This document shows positions 25,132 through 34,236 of a stretch of DNA of 40,874 bases, piece by piece. Under the pieces are notes generated by a model. The model saw only the letters and a program-made list of their open reading frames with translations, ran no database searches and was not told where the DNA came from. The stretch's first letter is position 1, and every line of letters begins with the position of its first letter. The DNA comes from Lachnospiraceae bacterium. Its GTDB lineage: Bacteria > Bacillota > Clostridia > Lachnospirales > Lachnospiraceae. The position numbers were made by a program, and so were the translations under genes. The stretch is from positions 1 through 40,874 of the forward strand of contig JAFRVX010000052.1 of assembly GCA_017438305.1 (NCBI GenBank). The letters run 5' to 3'.

Positions 25132-25683
25132 TCAGGCATCCGTCTCCCCCGTTTCCCGGGAAAGGAGGTCCAGCTGCAGGGTCTCCAGATAGTGGACGTA
25201 GACGCCGCTTTTTACCTGGATCTCATAGGTCTTGTCGATCTCATCGAAGGCGAAACTCTTCCGTCCGCCTTCCAGCATCCTTACATAAAAACGCTTCAGG
25301 TCTCTGAAAGGCAGATAAAAGGCCTGCTGCCGGTTCGTGTAATAGATCAGCAGAAACGAGATGCCCTGCTGTTTCTCCATATCCTCCATGAAACGGATCT
25401 GGTGTTCGTGGACATTGGCCAGGGGAAAGGTATCCGTTTTGCATTCCTTGGCATCGAAGCAGACCGGGATTCCCTGGACCGCGCCGATATAGTCCACCGT
25501 CGACTGCTGGTCAAAGTAGGCCAGGGTAATGTGCCGGGATTCCGGCTCGATCTCCACCGGCGTGATGGGCGTCGGCACCTTCTGGATCAGCGCCAGGTTC
25601 CGGTTCCTGTAGTCTTCATTAGTATAGTTGATCATCTCCTCCAGAAGAGATCCCCTCAGTCCCCGAGAGCTCCAAGTGGCCAA
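25132..25683 (-). CDS. recU: Holliday junction resolvase RecU
   Basis: A 183-residue endonuclease that cleaves Holliday junctions, the Bacillota counterpart of RuvC. It shows SSRGLRGSLLEEMINYTNEDYR, KVPTPITPVEIEP, and the metal-binding core STVDYIGAVQGIPVCFDAKECK with the conserved Asp, Glu and Lys, then NVHEHQIRFM. The homologous start is a TTG at 25683, about 10 bases after GGAGG. It overlaps the 3' end of the pseudouridine synthase by 28 bases. It is the last gene of the long aminotransferase-alaS operon. ruvA and ruvB, which branch-migrate its substrate, are also in the window. Confidence 0.93.
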   Translation of the reverse strand: MATWSSRGLRGSLLEEMINYTNEDYRNRNLALIQKVPTPITPVEIEPESRHITLAYFDQQSTVDYIGAVQGIPVCFDAKECKTDTFPLANVHEHQIRFMEDMEKQQGISFLLIYYTNRQQAFYLPFRDLKRFYVRMLEGGRKSFAFDEIDKTYEIQVKSGVYVHYLETLQLDLLSRETGETDA

Positions 25684-26609
25684 TTCTCCGGCACCTCCGT
25701 TTCAAATGTTCTGCCGCTGATGTTTTTCAGGGGACAGTCCGGGAACTGCAGCCGGAAGGCGTGCAGGCACTGGTAAAAGATGCCGTATTCCAGATTGACC
25801 TTCTGATCCCCGTATTTCGGATCCCCGATGATGGGATGTCCCAGCGCGGCAAGCTGGGCTCGGATCTGATGGGACCGGCCGGTCAGCAGATGGACCTTAA
25901 TGAGTGTGCTGTCTCCGTAATATTCCACGGGTGAAAAAGCCGTTCTGATGATCCTGGCGCCGGGTATCGGTTTTCCGGAGATCTTCACGATATTGGTCCG
26001 GCTGTTCTTGTAAAGATAGCCTTCGCTGACCAGATCTTTTTCGAAACGTCCCTTTACGTAGGCATAGTAGTATTTGTCCAGATTCCGGTTCCTGAAAGCC
26101 TCCGAAAGCACCTGCAGGCCCCTTAAGGAAAGGCCGGCGGCCATGATGCCGCTGGTATTCCGGTCCAGGCGGTTGCAGACCGAAGGCTTAAAGGTCTCAA
26201 AATCCGAATTGGAGATGATGCCTTCTTTTCTCGCATACCAGATCACCCAGTCGTTGATGGAAACGTCGCCCTCATGGGCTTTCTGGGAAAGGATCCCGGC
26301 GGGCTTTACAAAGATCAGCACGTCGCTGTCCTGGTACAGGATCGGGATCTCCGGAAAATCCACGGAATCCGGCAGGGAAAGCTCCGTATTCCCCCGCATC
26401 TTCCGGTAGGTCTCCTCTGAAAAAAACATCTGGATCGTATCCCCGAATACCGTGATCTCCGAACCGATGGCCTTTTCGTGATTCAGGGTAATGTTCTTTT
26501 TACGGAGCATTTTATAGATAAAGCTTTTCGGCGCTTCCTTCAGGATCTTATGAAGAACCTTGTCCAGCCGCTGATTGGACTGGTTTTCGCCGATGGTATA
26601 TTCAAACAT
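25656..26609 (-). CDS. RluA-family rRNA/tRNA pseudouridine synthase
   Basis: A 317-residue enzyme. It has an N-terminal S4 RNA-binding domain (QRLDKVLHKILKEAPKSFIYKMLRKKNITLN) and an RluA catalytic domain with the signature NRLDRNTSG carrying the nucleophilic Asp, later LLTGRSHQIRAQLAALGHPIIGD. It isomerises uridines in rRNA or tRNA; RluC/RluD-like targets in 23S rRNA are likely but not decided by sequence. The ATG at 26609 has AGGAGC upstream and begins MFEYTIGENQSNQRLDK; the frame is open further upstream, but that part is not homologous. The gap to the preceding gene is 16 bases. Confidence 0.92.
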   Translation of the reverse strand: MFEYTIGENQSNQRLDKVLHKILKEAPKSFIYKMLRKKNITLNHEKAIGSEITVFGDTIQMFFSEETYRKMRGNTELSLPDSVDFPEIPILYQDSDVLIFVKPAGILSQKAHEGDVSINDWVIWYARKEGIISNSDFETFKPSVCNRLDRNTSGIMAAGLSLRGLQVLSEAFRNRNLDKYYYAYVKGRFEKDLVSEGYLYKNSRTNIVKISGKPIPGARIIRTAFSPVEYYGDSTLIKVHLLTGRSHQIRAQLAALGHPIIGDPKYGDQKVNLEYGIFYQCLHAFRLQFPDCPLKNISGRTFETEVPENWPLGALGD

Positions 26610-26625
26610 AAAAAGCTCCTGAAGA

Positions 26626-27228
26626 TCACATGGAAACGGCCCGGAAGACGCCTTCCCGTTTAAGAACGTTTTCGGAAACCTCCTTCCGGGAGGGTATTTC
26701 TTCTTTTTTAAGACGTGCCAGGAACGGCTCCAGCTCTTTATAGAGCAAGATCTCACAGTCGATCTGTTCCAGTCTTAAAAACGTATGCAGGTATTCCGTA
26801 TAGGTTTTGAGATCCAGCGTCGCGTCTCCGGTAAAAACGATGATGCGTTCTTCCGTAAAGACCGCGTAGTTTACGGGAATGCTCTTCCCATCCCGCTTGG
26901 CAATGACGAGCTCCGTATCCAGTACGCCTTCGCCTGTGATCTCCCGGACCTTTTCGTATTCTTCTTTTGATCTGGAATGAAAACGGCTGTAGGCGATCAG
27001 CTGGGCCAGCTGCATCGCCATCGGGACCGCCGTTAAGATCCCTGCCACAGACAGCAGGTTTTTATTGGTCTTCGTAACGATCCAGCCGATGATCACCAGG
27101 CCCGCGGCGCCGGCCAGCAGGATCAGCGACCGTATGATCAGCCGCCGTTTCTGCCTGCCGATATAGCCGTAATGGCCTTTGGTGATCCGGTTCTTCATCC
27201 GGACCGTATGGGTATAATACTCCGCCAT
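26626..27228 (-). CDS. Conserved membrane protein of unknown function
   Basis: A 200-residue protein. A basic N-terminus (MKNRITKGHYGYIGRQKRRLIIRS) is followed by two membrane helices (about 31-51, LILLAGAAGLVIIGWIV, and 58-80, LLSVAGILTAVPMAMQLAQLI). A soluble C-terminal half of about 120 residues follows, with mixed alpha/beta content (AVFTEERIIVFTGDATLDLKTYTEYLHTFL). I recognise no catalytic motif. Its start overlaps the alaS stop as TGATG, so it is translationally coupled to alaS. Genes of this kind between alaS and an RluA homologue seem typical of Lachnospiraceae, from memory only. Confidence 0.78.
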   Translation of the reverse strand: MAEYYTHTVRMKNRITKGHYGYIGRQKRRLIIRSLILLAGAAGLVIIGWIVTKTNKNLLSVAGILTAVPMAMQLAQLIAYSRFHSRSKEEYEKVREITGEGVLDTELVIAKRDGKSIPVNYAVFTEERIIVFTGDATLDLKTYTEYLHTFLRLEQIDCEILLYKELEPFLARLKKEEIPSRKEVSENVLKREGVFRAVSM

Positions 27229-29888
27229 CAGTTAAGCTGTGCCTCCAGTACGCCCCGGGCCGCTTTCATCACTTCCGGGATTCCCGCCGGGTTCTTGCCG
27301 CCGGCCTGGGCCATCGCGGGCCTTCCGCCGCCGCCTCCGCCCACAAGGGCTGCCAGCTGTTTGATCATATTGCCGGCATGGGCGCCTTTCTGTACCGCAT
27401 CATCGCTGCAGCTCACGATCAGGCTGGCTTTACCGTCCTTTTCAGACGCCAGCACAAGGACGCCGGATCCAAGCTTCTCTTTCAGTTCATCGCTGAGATT
27501 CCGAAGGGCATTCATATCCGTGTCGGAAACGGAAAATGCCAGAAGCTTCACGCCGCTGACCTCTTCCACCTGATCCATGACGTCCGCCGTCTGGGAGGAA
27601 GCGATCTCATGCTTCAGATGTTCGTTCTCCGCCTGAAGCTCCCGGATCTCCCGGGTCAGGTTTTTCAGCCTGTCCTTAAGATTTGCCGGGGAGGTCTTCA
27701 GTACGGCCGCCGCCTCTTTGAATTCCTCTTCCATCTCCCGGTACCAGTCATAGACCAAATCGGCCGTGATTGCTTCGATACGTCTTACGCCGGCCGAAAT
27801 GCCGGTTTCGGAAAGGATCTTGAAGATCCGGATGTCAGCGGTGTTTTTCACATGGGTGCCGCCGCAGAGTTCCACGGAATCGCCCATGGTGACGACCCGG
27901 ACCGAATCGCCGTATTTTTCTCCGAAGAGGGCCATGGCGCCTTTCTTCCTGGCGCTTTCCAGATCCATCTCCTCGGTGACCACCGGGTAAGCTGCCCGGA
28001 TCTTTTCATTGACCAGTCTTTCCACGGTCTCCAGTTCTTCCCGGGAAAGGGCCTGGAAATGGGTAAAATCGAAACGAAGATGATGGGCATTGTTCTCGGA
28101 ACCGGCCTGCTCCACGTGGGAGCCCAGGGTATCCCTTAAAGCCTTCTGGAGAAGATGGGTCGCGGAATGGTTGCAGCAGGTGGCCGCCCGGTTCTTAGCG
28201 TCCGCCACGAGCCTGACCGTATCTCCCAGGGAGAAGCTGCCGCTCTCCACGATTCCCATATGGCCGATCTTTCCGCCCTGAAGCTTGACGGCCTCCTTTA
28301 CCGCAAAACGTCCGTGGCTGTTTTCGATATAGCCGAAATCACCGATCTGGCCGCCCATGGTGGCGTAGAACGGCGTCTCTTCCGTAATGATGCATCCCGT
28401 CTCCCCTTCTTCCAGGGTCTCCGGAAGCGTGCCGTAATCAGAGGCGTCTTCAACGTCTTTACTGACAAGGGCGCTGATCTTCGACTCGTCCTCTGTCCGG
28501 TCATAGCCGGTAAAACGTGATGTCAGAGACGGATCGATATCATCAAAGGCAGAAGCATCCTTGCCCATGTAGTTAGACCCTTTTCTGGCTTCTCTTGCCG
28601 TCTTCTTCTGGTTTTCCATGGCCTCTTCAAAGCCTGTTTCAGAGAAGGTGAAGCCGTTTTCGGAAAGGATCTCTTCCGTCAGGTCCTTCGGGAAGCCGTA
28701 GGTGTCGTACAGGCGGAAAGCGTCCTCCCCGGCAAGCTCTGTCCTGCCGGTCTTCCGAAGTTCGTCCATCTCCGCCTGAAGCAGGGACAGACCTGTATCG
28801 ATGGTCCTGTTGAACTTGTTTTCTTCCTCGGTAATGACCGCCAGGATCATGGTCTTCTTCTCTTCCAGCTCCGGATAACCGTCTCTTGAAGTTTCGATGA
28901 CCGTGGAAGCCAGGTCCGCGAGGAAGGTCCCCTTCACGCCCAGCAGGCGTCCGTGGCGGGCAGCCCTTCTTAACAGCCGTCTCAGCACATAGCCCCGGCC
29001 GTTATTCGAAGGCATGATGCCGTCTGAGATCATAAAGGTGACGGAACGGATGTGGTCGGTGATGATCCGGATGGAGATATCTTTCGTCTCGTCGGTCTTG
29101 TATTTGACGCCGGTGATCTCGCCCACATGCTCCGTAAGGGTATGAAGGGTATCGATGTCAAAGATGGAATCCACGTCCTGGACCACTACCGCCAGGCGCT
29201 CGAGACCCATGCCGGTATCGATGTTTTTCTGGGCCAGGGTCTCGTAATTGCCCCTTCCGTCATTGTTGAACTGGGTAAAGACGTTGTTCCAGACTTCCAT
29301 GTAGCGGTCGCAGTCGCAGCCCACGGTGCAGGTGGGTTTGCCGCAGCCGTACTTTTCGCCTCTGTCGTAATAAATCTCAGAACTTGGTCCGCAGGGACCG
29401 GCGCCGTGCTCCCAGAAATTGTCATCTTTTCCGAAACGGAAGATCCGCTCCTCCGGAATGCCTTCCTGGTTGTGCCAGATATCAAAGGCTTCGTCGTCGT
29501 CCAGATAAATGGAAGGATACAGGCGGTCCGGATCCAGACCCACTTCCTTGGTCAGGAATTCCCAGGACCAGTGGATCGCTTCTTTTTTGAAATAATCACC
29601 GAAGGAGAAATTGCCCAGCATCTCGAAGAAGGTGCCGTGGCGCTGTGTCTTTCCCACGTTCTCGATATCGCCGGTCCTGATGCATTTCTGGCAGGTGCAG
29701 ATACGCCTTCTGGGAGGGATCTCCTGGCCCGTAAAATAGGGTTTTAAAGGCGTCATGCCTGCATTGATGATCAGGACAGACTTGTCATTCTCGGGGACAA
29801 GGGAGAAGCTTTTCAGCCGCAGATGTCCCTGACGTTCAAAATAGTCAAGATACATTTCCCTCAATTCATTGACACCGTATTTTTTCAT
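27228..29888 (-). CDS. alaS: Alanyl-tRNA synthetase
   Basis: An 886-residue class II synthetase charging tRNA-Ala. It starts MKKYGVNELREMYLDYFERQ. The catalytic core includes KTQRHGTFFEMLGNFSFGDY (motif 2 region) and HGAGPCGPSSEIYYD. The editing domain has the zinc motif HSATHLL with downstream CGGTHV, which clears Ser- and Gly-tRNA-Ala. The C-Ala domain ends in a Gly-rich stretch (VGGGGGGRPAMAQAGG). Length is normal. No T-box leader is visible; the gene is internal to an operon that also holds an alanine-type aminotransferase. Confidence 0.97.
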   Translation of the reverse strand: MKKYGVNELREMYLDYFERQGHLRLKSFSLVPENDKSVLIINAGMTPLKPYFTGQEIPPRRRICTCQKCIRTGDIENVGKTQRHGTFFEMLGNFSFGDYFKKEAIHWSWEFLTKEVGLDPDRLYPSIYLDDDEAFDIWHNQEGIPEERIFRFGKDDNFWEHGAGPCGPSSEIYYDRGEKYGCGKPTCTVGCDCDRYMEVWNNVFTQFNNDGRGNYETLAQKNIDTGMGLERLAVVVQDVDSIFDIDTLHTLTEHVGEITGVKYKTDETKDISIRIITDHIRSVTFMISDGIMPSNNGRGYVLRRLLRRAARHGRLLGVKGTFLADLASTVIETSRDGYPELEEKKTMILAVITEEENKFNRTIDTGLSLLQAEMDELRKTGRTELAGEDAFRLYDTYGFPKDLTEEILSENGFTFSETGFEEAMENQKKTAREARKGSNYMGKDASAFDDIDPSLTSRFTGYDRTEDESKISALVSKDVEDASDYGTLPETLEEGETGCIITEETPFYATMGGQIGDFGYIENSHGRFAVKEAVKLQGGKIGHMGIVESGSFSLGDTVRLVADAKNRAATCCNHSATHLLQKALRDTLGSHVEQAGSENNAHHLRFDFTHFQALSREELETVERLVNEKIRAAYPVVTEEMDLESARKKGAMALFGEKYGDSVRVVTMGDSVELCGGTHVKNTADIRIFKILSETGISAGVRRIEAITADLVYDWYREMEEEFKEAAAVLKTSPANLKDRLKNLTREIRELQAENEHLKHEIASSQTADVMDQVEEVSGVKLLAFSVSDTDMNALRNLSDELKEKLGSGVLVLASEKDGKASLIVSCSDDAVQKGAHAGNMIKQLAALVGGGGGGRPAMAQAGGKNPAGIPEVMKAARGVLEAQLN

Positions 29889-29900
29889 GTTTATTCTCCA

Positions 29901-31814
29901 TCAGTAGTATAATATCATGGTCAGGGCTTCCAGGTAATTGTCTCCGGAGGACCTGTACATATCTTCAAGGGCATTGATAATGGTATGGTGGACGCCGTTC
30001 CAGGTGGTATTGTGAAATACCATGTGCTTCCCGTTTTCCACACCCAGGTAAAGCATCGCATGCCGCGGCATCACAATGACAGCCCCGGGATGGGCTTCAA
30101 GAAGCGCAGCTTTGTCGCTTTCAGGCGCCAGCGCTTCAAATCCGCCGCCGTAGCCGTCCATCCAGACAGTGTTCCGGGGCAGGTACAGGCCGAAGCACCG
30201 GTAAAGATACCCGGTGGTGGAAGAACAGTCATACCGGTAATATTCATCGGAATACCCGTAGCCGGAATTCGCTCTTCCCTCCCAGACCATCTGAAGCAGG
30301 GCTTCACGGGACCAGGGAAGGAAGCCGTCCGACCAGTTATCCTTATCGGAAAGCGTTTCTTCTTCCGTAAAAAATCTGCCTTCCGCATTTCTTTTCGGCA
30401 TCAGCACCCGATAGCCGCTCTCCGTTTCCCCGGTGCAGGGCAGGATCTGTCCGAGCCTTCGGTAATGGTCTTCTTCGAAGATCCTGGTGCAGACCACAAA
30501 CCGGTCCGGATTCATGTACCGGTAATAGGTATCACGGTCTGTTAAGGCTATCGCGGAGCTCTTTACCCAGCCGGCATAATTCTCTCCCTGTACAAAGGCA
30601 TAAGCCCCGTCTTCGGAATAATGCAGTACTAACATGCCGGAGCCTGCCGCGAAAAGAGATTCCAGAAAATAGTTGAATTTTCCGGGATCATCCGGATTCC
30701 AGGCCCGCATATCCGTCGGAAAGCCGGCCACATGGCAGTTTTCCGAAGCGATAGCGTAACCCACTGATACCGGCGATGCGGGATCTTCGGAAAGGACGCC
30801 CAGATTTCTGGCCCTTTCCAACGCGTTTTTCATCGCATCGTCCGGAATCTGCTCCCCATAATAACGGGTCTCCGGAAGGTTGTAGGAAAGGATCATCTGC
30901 AGCACTTGCTCCCTGGTAAAGGAGACGTCCGGGTCAGCCACGTTAAAGAGGTGGGACCTGGGATCCTGAAGGGTCTGATCGTTGACGGCTTTGATCTCCG
31001 GATCCATCAGATGCCCCATAAACCGTTCCAGATGAACCTCCGGCGTCTTATCGGAAGCGCTTTCGGATCCTGTTTCTTTCTCTTCATCGGAAGTCTCCGT
31101 CTCGGAATCGGTTTTTCTTTCCGTTTCCGGGGCGATCGTTCCTTCTGATTCCGGATCGGTCTCCGTCTCTTTTTCCGGTTCGGGATCCGTATCTTTTTCG
31201 CTGCCGGACCTGGAGGTTTCTTCAATGCCTGTTTCAGACTTCTCTTCCGTTTCCTCTTCGCTTTCCGATCCGGAAGCGTCGGGATCAGTGTCTGACGCCG
31301 CCTGAGAAGATGAAGACGCTTCATCGGATTTTTCGGAAGAGGTCTTTGTATCCGATCCTTCAGAAGACTTTTCATCCGGCTCCGTCCGGGAAGCCGTTTT
31401 ATCTGTCTCTTCGGAAGAGGCTTTTCCTGTCTCTTCAGAAGAGGTTTTGCCTGTTTCTTCAGAAGAGGCTTTTTCCGTCTCTTCAGAAGAGGTTTTATTC
31501 GTTCCTTCGGAGATCTGTGTCTCCGATCCGTCAGTTGAGTTCTTTGATCCGGCTGCTTCTTCGGAAACCGTCTCCGACTGACGTTCACGGCTTCCGGAGG
31601 CATCCTCCCGGCGGCTGCAGGCCGGTAAGAAGATCAGTCCCAGCAGAAGCAGAAGGACGGCAAGCGGCGCAAAGAAAGACCTTCCGGAATAGTGAAAAGC
31701 TTTCCGGAAGCCTTTTTCATCAAATGCTTCCCGGCTGCCTTTTCCTGCAGCCGCTCTGCGATCAGTGATAAGCGACCGCTTCTTTCCGTTTTTTCTTCTT
31801 ATCCGGCTTTTCAT
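29901..31814 (-). CDS. SH3/NlpC-P60 cell-wall hydrolase, probable lipoprotein
   Basis: A 637-residue secreted protein. A long basic N-terminus precedes a hydrophobic helix (50-63) and a lipobox-like LPAC with Cys66. Residues 67-270 are a Ser/Glu/Thr-rich linker containing four perfect-length octapeptide repeats (KTSSEETE type, residues 107-138). The C-terminal half has SH3b1-type segments (FPTDMRAWNP, YAGWVKSSAIAL) and an NlpC/P60 core with DCSSTTGYLYRCFGLYLPR (Cys530) and PRHAMLYLG (His585). It should cleave peptidoglycan peptide bonds. The ATG overlaps the preceding P-type ATPase gene by 53 bases; no later ATG, GTG or TTG precedes the membrane helix, so this start is required. Confidence 0.85.
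   Translation of the reverse strand: MKSRIRRKNGKKRSLITDRRAAAGKGSREAFDEKGFRKAFHYSGRSFFAPLAVLLLLLGLIFLPACSRREDASGSRERQSETVSEEAAGSKNSTDGSETQISEGTNKTSSEETEKASSEETGKTSSEETGKASSEETDKTASRTEPDEKSSEGSDTKTSSEKSDEASSSSQAASDTDPDASGSESEEETEEKSETGIEETSRSGSEKDTDPEPEKETETDPESEGTIAPETERKTDSETETSDEEKETGSESASDKTPEVHLERFMGHLMDPEIKAVNDQTLQDPRSHLFNVADPDVSFTREQVLQMILSYNLPETRYYGEQIPDDAMKNALERARNLGVLSEDPASPVSVGYAIASENCHVAGFPTDMRAWNPDDPGKFNYFLESLFAAGSGMLVLHYSEDGAYAFVQGENYAGWVKSSAIALTDRDTYYRYMNPDRFVVCTRIFEEDHYRRLGQILPCTGETESGYRVLMPKRNAEGRFFTEEETLSDKDNWSDGFLPWSREALLQMVWEGRANSGYGYSDEYYRYDCSSTTGYLYRCFGLYLPRNTVWMDGYGGGFEALAPESDKAALLEAHPGAVIVMPRHAMLYLGVENGKHMVFHNTTWNGVHHTIINALEDMYRSSGDNYLEALTMILYY
31403..31498 (-). repeat. 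24-bp coding tandem repeat (four units) in NlpC/P60 gene
   Basis: Four 24-base units encode K(T/A)SSEET(E/G/D). At DNA level they share TCTTCAGAAGAG cores on the plus strand. The boundaries are approximate to a few bases. Such repeats expand and contract by slippage, so linker length may vary between strains. Confidence 0.8.
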
Positions 31815-34236
31815 AATTTCTTTCCGCTATCTCCTGGATCTTGGGTCCAAGCTTCTTATCATATACCGTTTCAAACAGGTCGATCATGATCGGCGATAGG
31901 GTAATGATGCCGAACAGGATCATGATGCCTGCCACGGATACCGCCGTAAGCTCCAGGATGTGCTGCCCTACCGTCATAACGATCAGATAAGAGATCTCCA
32001 TGACATAGCAGACGATCCGCCGGTAAGTGGTCATGGGACTGTAGATCCGCTTCAGCATAAAGAAGTAGATCCAGCCGATGCAGAGCACGCAGATGGTCGA
32101 CAGCATGGGCTGCGAACTGGCGTCCAGGCGGATGCCGATATTCGTGATCATCAACGTGACGATGGCGATAACGATGCCTGCCGGCAGTGCATTCCTGAAG
32201 ACCAGCTCCATAAAGTTGCTCCGTATCTTCCGGAAGCTGGGCTCCAGCTGCAGGAAGAAGGTGGGGATGCCGACAGCGCACCCGGAAATAATGGACAGCT
32301 GCACCGCCTGGAAGGGATACTGGCGTCCCAGAAACAGGGTGCCGATGGTCAGCAGGATGGAAAAGGTCGTTTTGATCAGATATAAAGAGGTCGCGTTGCA
32401 GATATTGTTGATGACCCGTCTTCCTTCATTGACCACATGGGGCATGGAGGTAAAATCAGAATCCAGAAGGACGATATTCGCCGCATGTTTGGCCGCCTCG
32501 GAACCGCTGGCCATGGCGATGGAACAGTCGGCGGTCTTTAAGGCCAGTACGTCGTTGACGCCGTCGCCGGTCATGGCTACCGTTTTTCCGGCTGCCTGCA
32601 GGCACTCCACCATCATCTTCTTCTGTTCCGGCCTGACCCGTCCGAATACTACATATTTCTCTACCGCTGCCTTCATTTCCTCCAGGGAAGTGATCTTAGA
32701 GGCATCACAGTAACGGTCCGCATTTTCCAGCCCGCAGCGCATAGCGATCTTGGAGACCGTCAGCGGATCATCGCCGGAGATCACCCTCAGTTCAACGCCC
32801 TGTTCCTTGAAATAGCCCAGGGTCTTTTCACAGTCTTTCCGGATCACATCGGACATGACCAGGAAACCCAGGGGTTTCAGATCATCCGGCAGTGTGTTGG
32901 ATTCCGCTTCGGTTTCCGAATGGCATAAAAGGATGACCCGGTAGCCCTCTTCCAGATAGGGATGGATGGCTTCTTCCAGCACCCTGTCATAGGGCATCAG
33001 GAACTGGAAAGCTCCCATATAATAGGTGCCGTGATCCTTAAAGGCAGCGCCGGAATATTTTCTGTCGGAAGAAAAGGGGATCACGTAGGAGATCTGCCAG
33101 GGAGAAGATGCATCATGATAGTATTCCCGGATGCCTTCCGCGGTATCATTCAGGTCATTCTGGGCATGGATGATATTCTGGAACCCTTCCCTTAAATCAT
33201 TGTCGCTGCCGGCGACGTTGACGGTTTTTTCAACCTTGACTTTTCCTTCCGTCAGTGTGCCTGTCTTATCCAGACATAAAACATCTACCCGGGCCAGGGT
33301 CTCGATGCAGTACAGTTCCTGTACGACGGTCCTTTCTCTGGCCAGTCGGAGTACGCCCAGGGTCAGGGCTGCGGATGTCAGCAGGACCACGCCTTCCGGG
33401 ATCATGCCGATGCCGGAGGTCACCATGGATTCGACGGATGCTTTCAGCGGCTGCTTTAAGAGAAAATACATCTTGGCAAAAAGCGCCGCACAGAGGGGAA
33501 CGATAAAATAGGACACCAGATGCAGGATCTGGTTGATGCTGTTCCTCAGCTGGGAGTTGACCGCCTTGACTTTTTTGGCCTCGCCGGAGATGGTTTCGAT
33601 ATAATTGTTCTTTCCGACATGCACCACCTGGCAGAGGGCTTTTCCCGAAGTCACGAAGGCACCGGAAAAGACGCTGGCTCCCGGATTCTTGGAAACTGCC
33701 TCCGATTCGCCGGTAAGCATGGACTCATTGCACTCTATGTTTCCGGAAATCACCCGGCAGTCCGTGGGGATCTGGTCTCCGGTGGAAAGTACGATCAGGT
33801 CATCCTCCACGATTTCTTTGATATCGATCTTTTTGTGTTCGCCGTCCCGGATGACTTCCGCGTGAGAGGCTGTCAGGATCGCCAGAGAATCCAGGGTCTT
33901 TTTGGTCCTGAGCTCCTGGATGATACCGATGGCGGAGTTCACGATAATGATCATCATGAACAGGCCGTTTTTGTAGGAGCCGACGATCAGGATCAGCACA
34001 AAAAAGGCCAGGTTCAGCAGGTTGAAAAAGGTAAAAACATTGGTAAAGATGATCTGGGGGACCGTTTTCCCGGGAGATTTGGGAGGCGTGTTTACCCGGC
34101 CTTCCCTGACTCTCTGGGCGACGTCCTGTTCCGTCAGTCCCTGGTCCAGCCTGCGATAGCGTACGGTATCGCCTCCGGACTGAACGGGCCTTTTCTGCGG
34201 GCTGATCCCGGGATCAGGCATGTTGTTTATAGCCAT
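31762..34236 (-). CDS. Cation-translocating P-type ATPase, CtpE-like
   Basis: An 824-residue P-type ATPase. It has LTGESEAV (actuator domain), PEGVVLLTSAALTLG in membrane helix 4, the phosphorylation motif DKTGTLTEG, and the hinge MTGDGVNDVLALKTADCSIAMASGSEAAKHA. About ten membrane helices are visible. There are no N-terminal heavy-metal domains and no CPx motif, so it is not a copper or zinc exporter. The helix 4 to phosphorylation-site stretch resembles CtpE of mycobacteria and Exp7 of pneumococcus, where calcium is the proposed cation; ion identity here is inference. The ATG overlaps the aminotransferase stop by 23 bases and has AGGAGA 8 bases upstream. Confidence 0.88.
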   Translation of the reverse strand: MAINNMPDPGISPQKRPVQSGGDTVRYRRLDQGLTEQDVAQRVREGRVNTPPKSPGKTVPQIIFTNVFTFFNLLNLAFFVLILIVGSYKNGLFMMIIIVNSAIGIIQELRTKKTLDSLAILTASHAEVIRDGEHKKIDIKEIVEDDLIVLSTGDQIPTDCRVISGNIECNESMLTGESEAVSKNPGASVFSGAFVTSGKALCQVVHVGKNNYIETISGEAKKVKAVNSQLRNSINQILHLVSYFIVPLCAALFAKMYFLLKQPLKASVESMVTSGIGMIPEGVVLLTSAALTLGVLRLARERTVVQELYCIETLARVDVLCLDKTGTLTEGKVKVEKTVNVAGSDNDLREGFQNIIHAQNDLNDTAEGIREYYHDASSPWQISYVIPFSSDRKYSGAAFKDHGTYYMGAFQFLMPYDRVLEEAIHPYLEEGYRVILLCHSETEAESNTLPDDLKPLGFLVMSDVIRKDCEKTLGYFKEQGVELRVISGDDPLTVSKIAMRCGLENADRYCDASKITSLEEMKAAVEKYVVFGRVRPEQKKMMVECLQAAGKTVAMTGDGVNDVLALKTADCSIAMASGSEAAKHAANIVLLDSDFTSMPHVVNEGRRVINNICNATSLYLIKTTFSILLTIGTLFLGRQYPFQAVQLSIISGCAVGIPTFFLQLEPSFRKIRSNFMELVFRNALPAGIVIAIVTLMITNIGIRLDASSQPMLSTICVLCIGWIYFFMLKRIYSPMTTYRRIVCYVMEISYLIVMTVGQHILELTAVSVAGIMILFGIITLSPIMIDLFETVYDKKLGPKIQEIAERNYEKPDKKKKRKEAVAYH

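Noticed and set aside
29889..29950. T-box riboswitch before alaS
   Set aside because: alaS is internal to an operon with a 12-base gap to the upstream gene, and no T-box core sequence is found.
31007..31603. Lys/Arg-rich frame overlapping the NlpC/P60 linker
   Set aside because: It is the frame-shifted reading of the repetitive Ser/Glu-coding DNA; no start signal and no homology.
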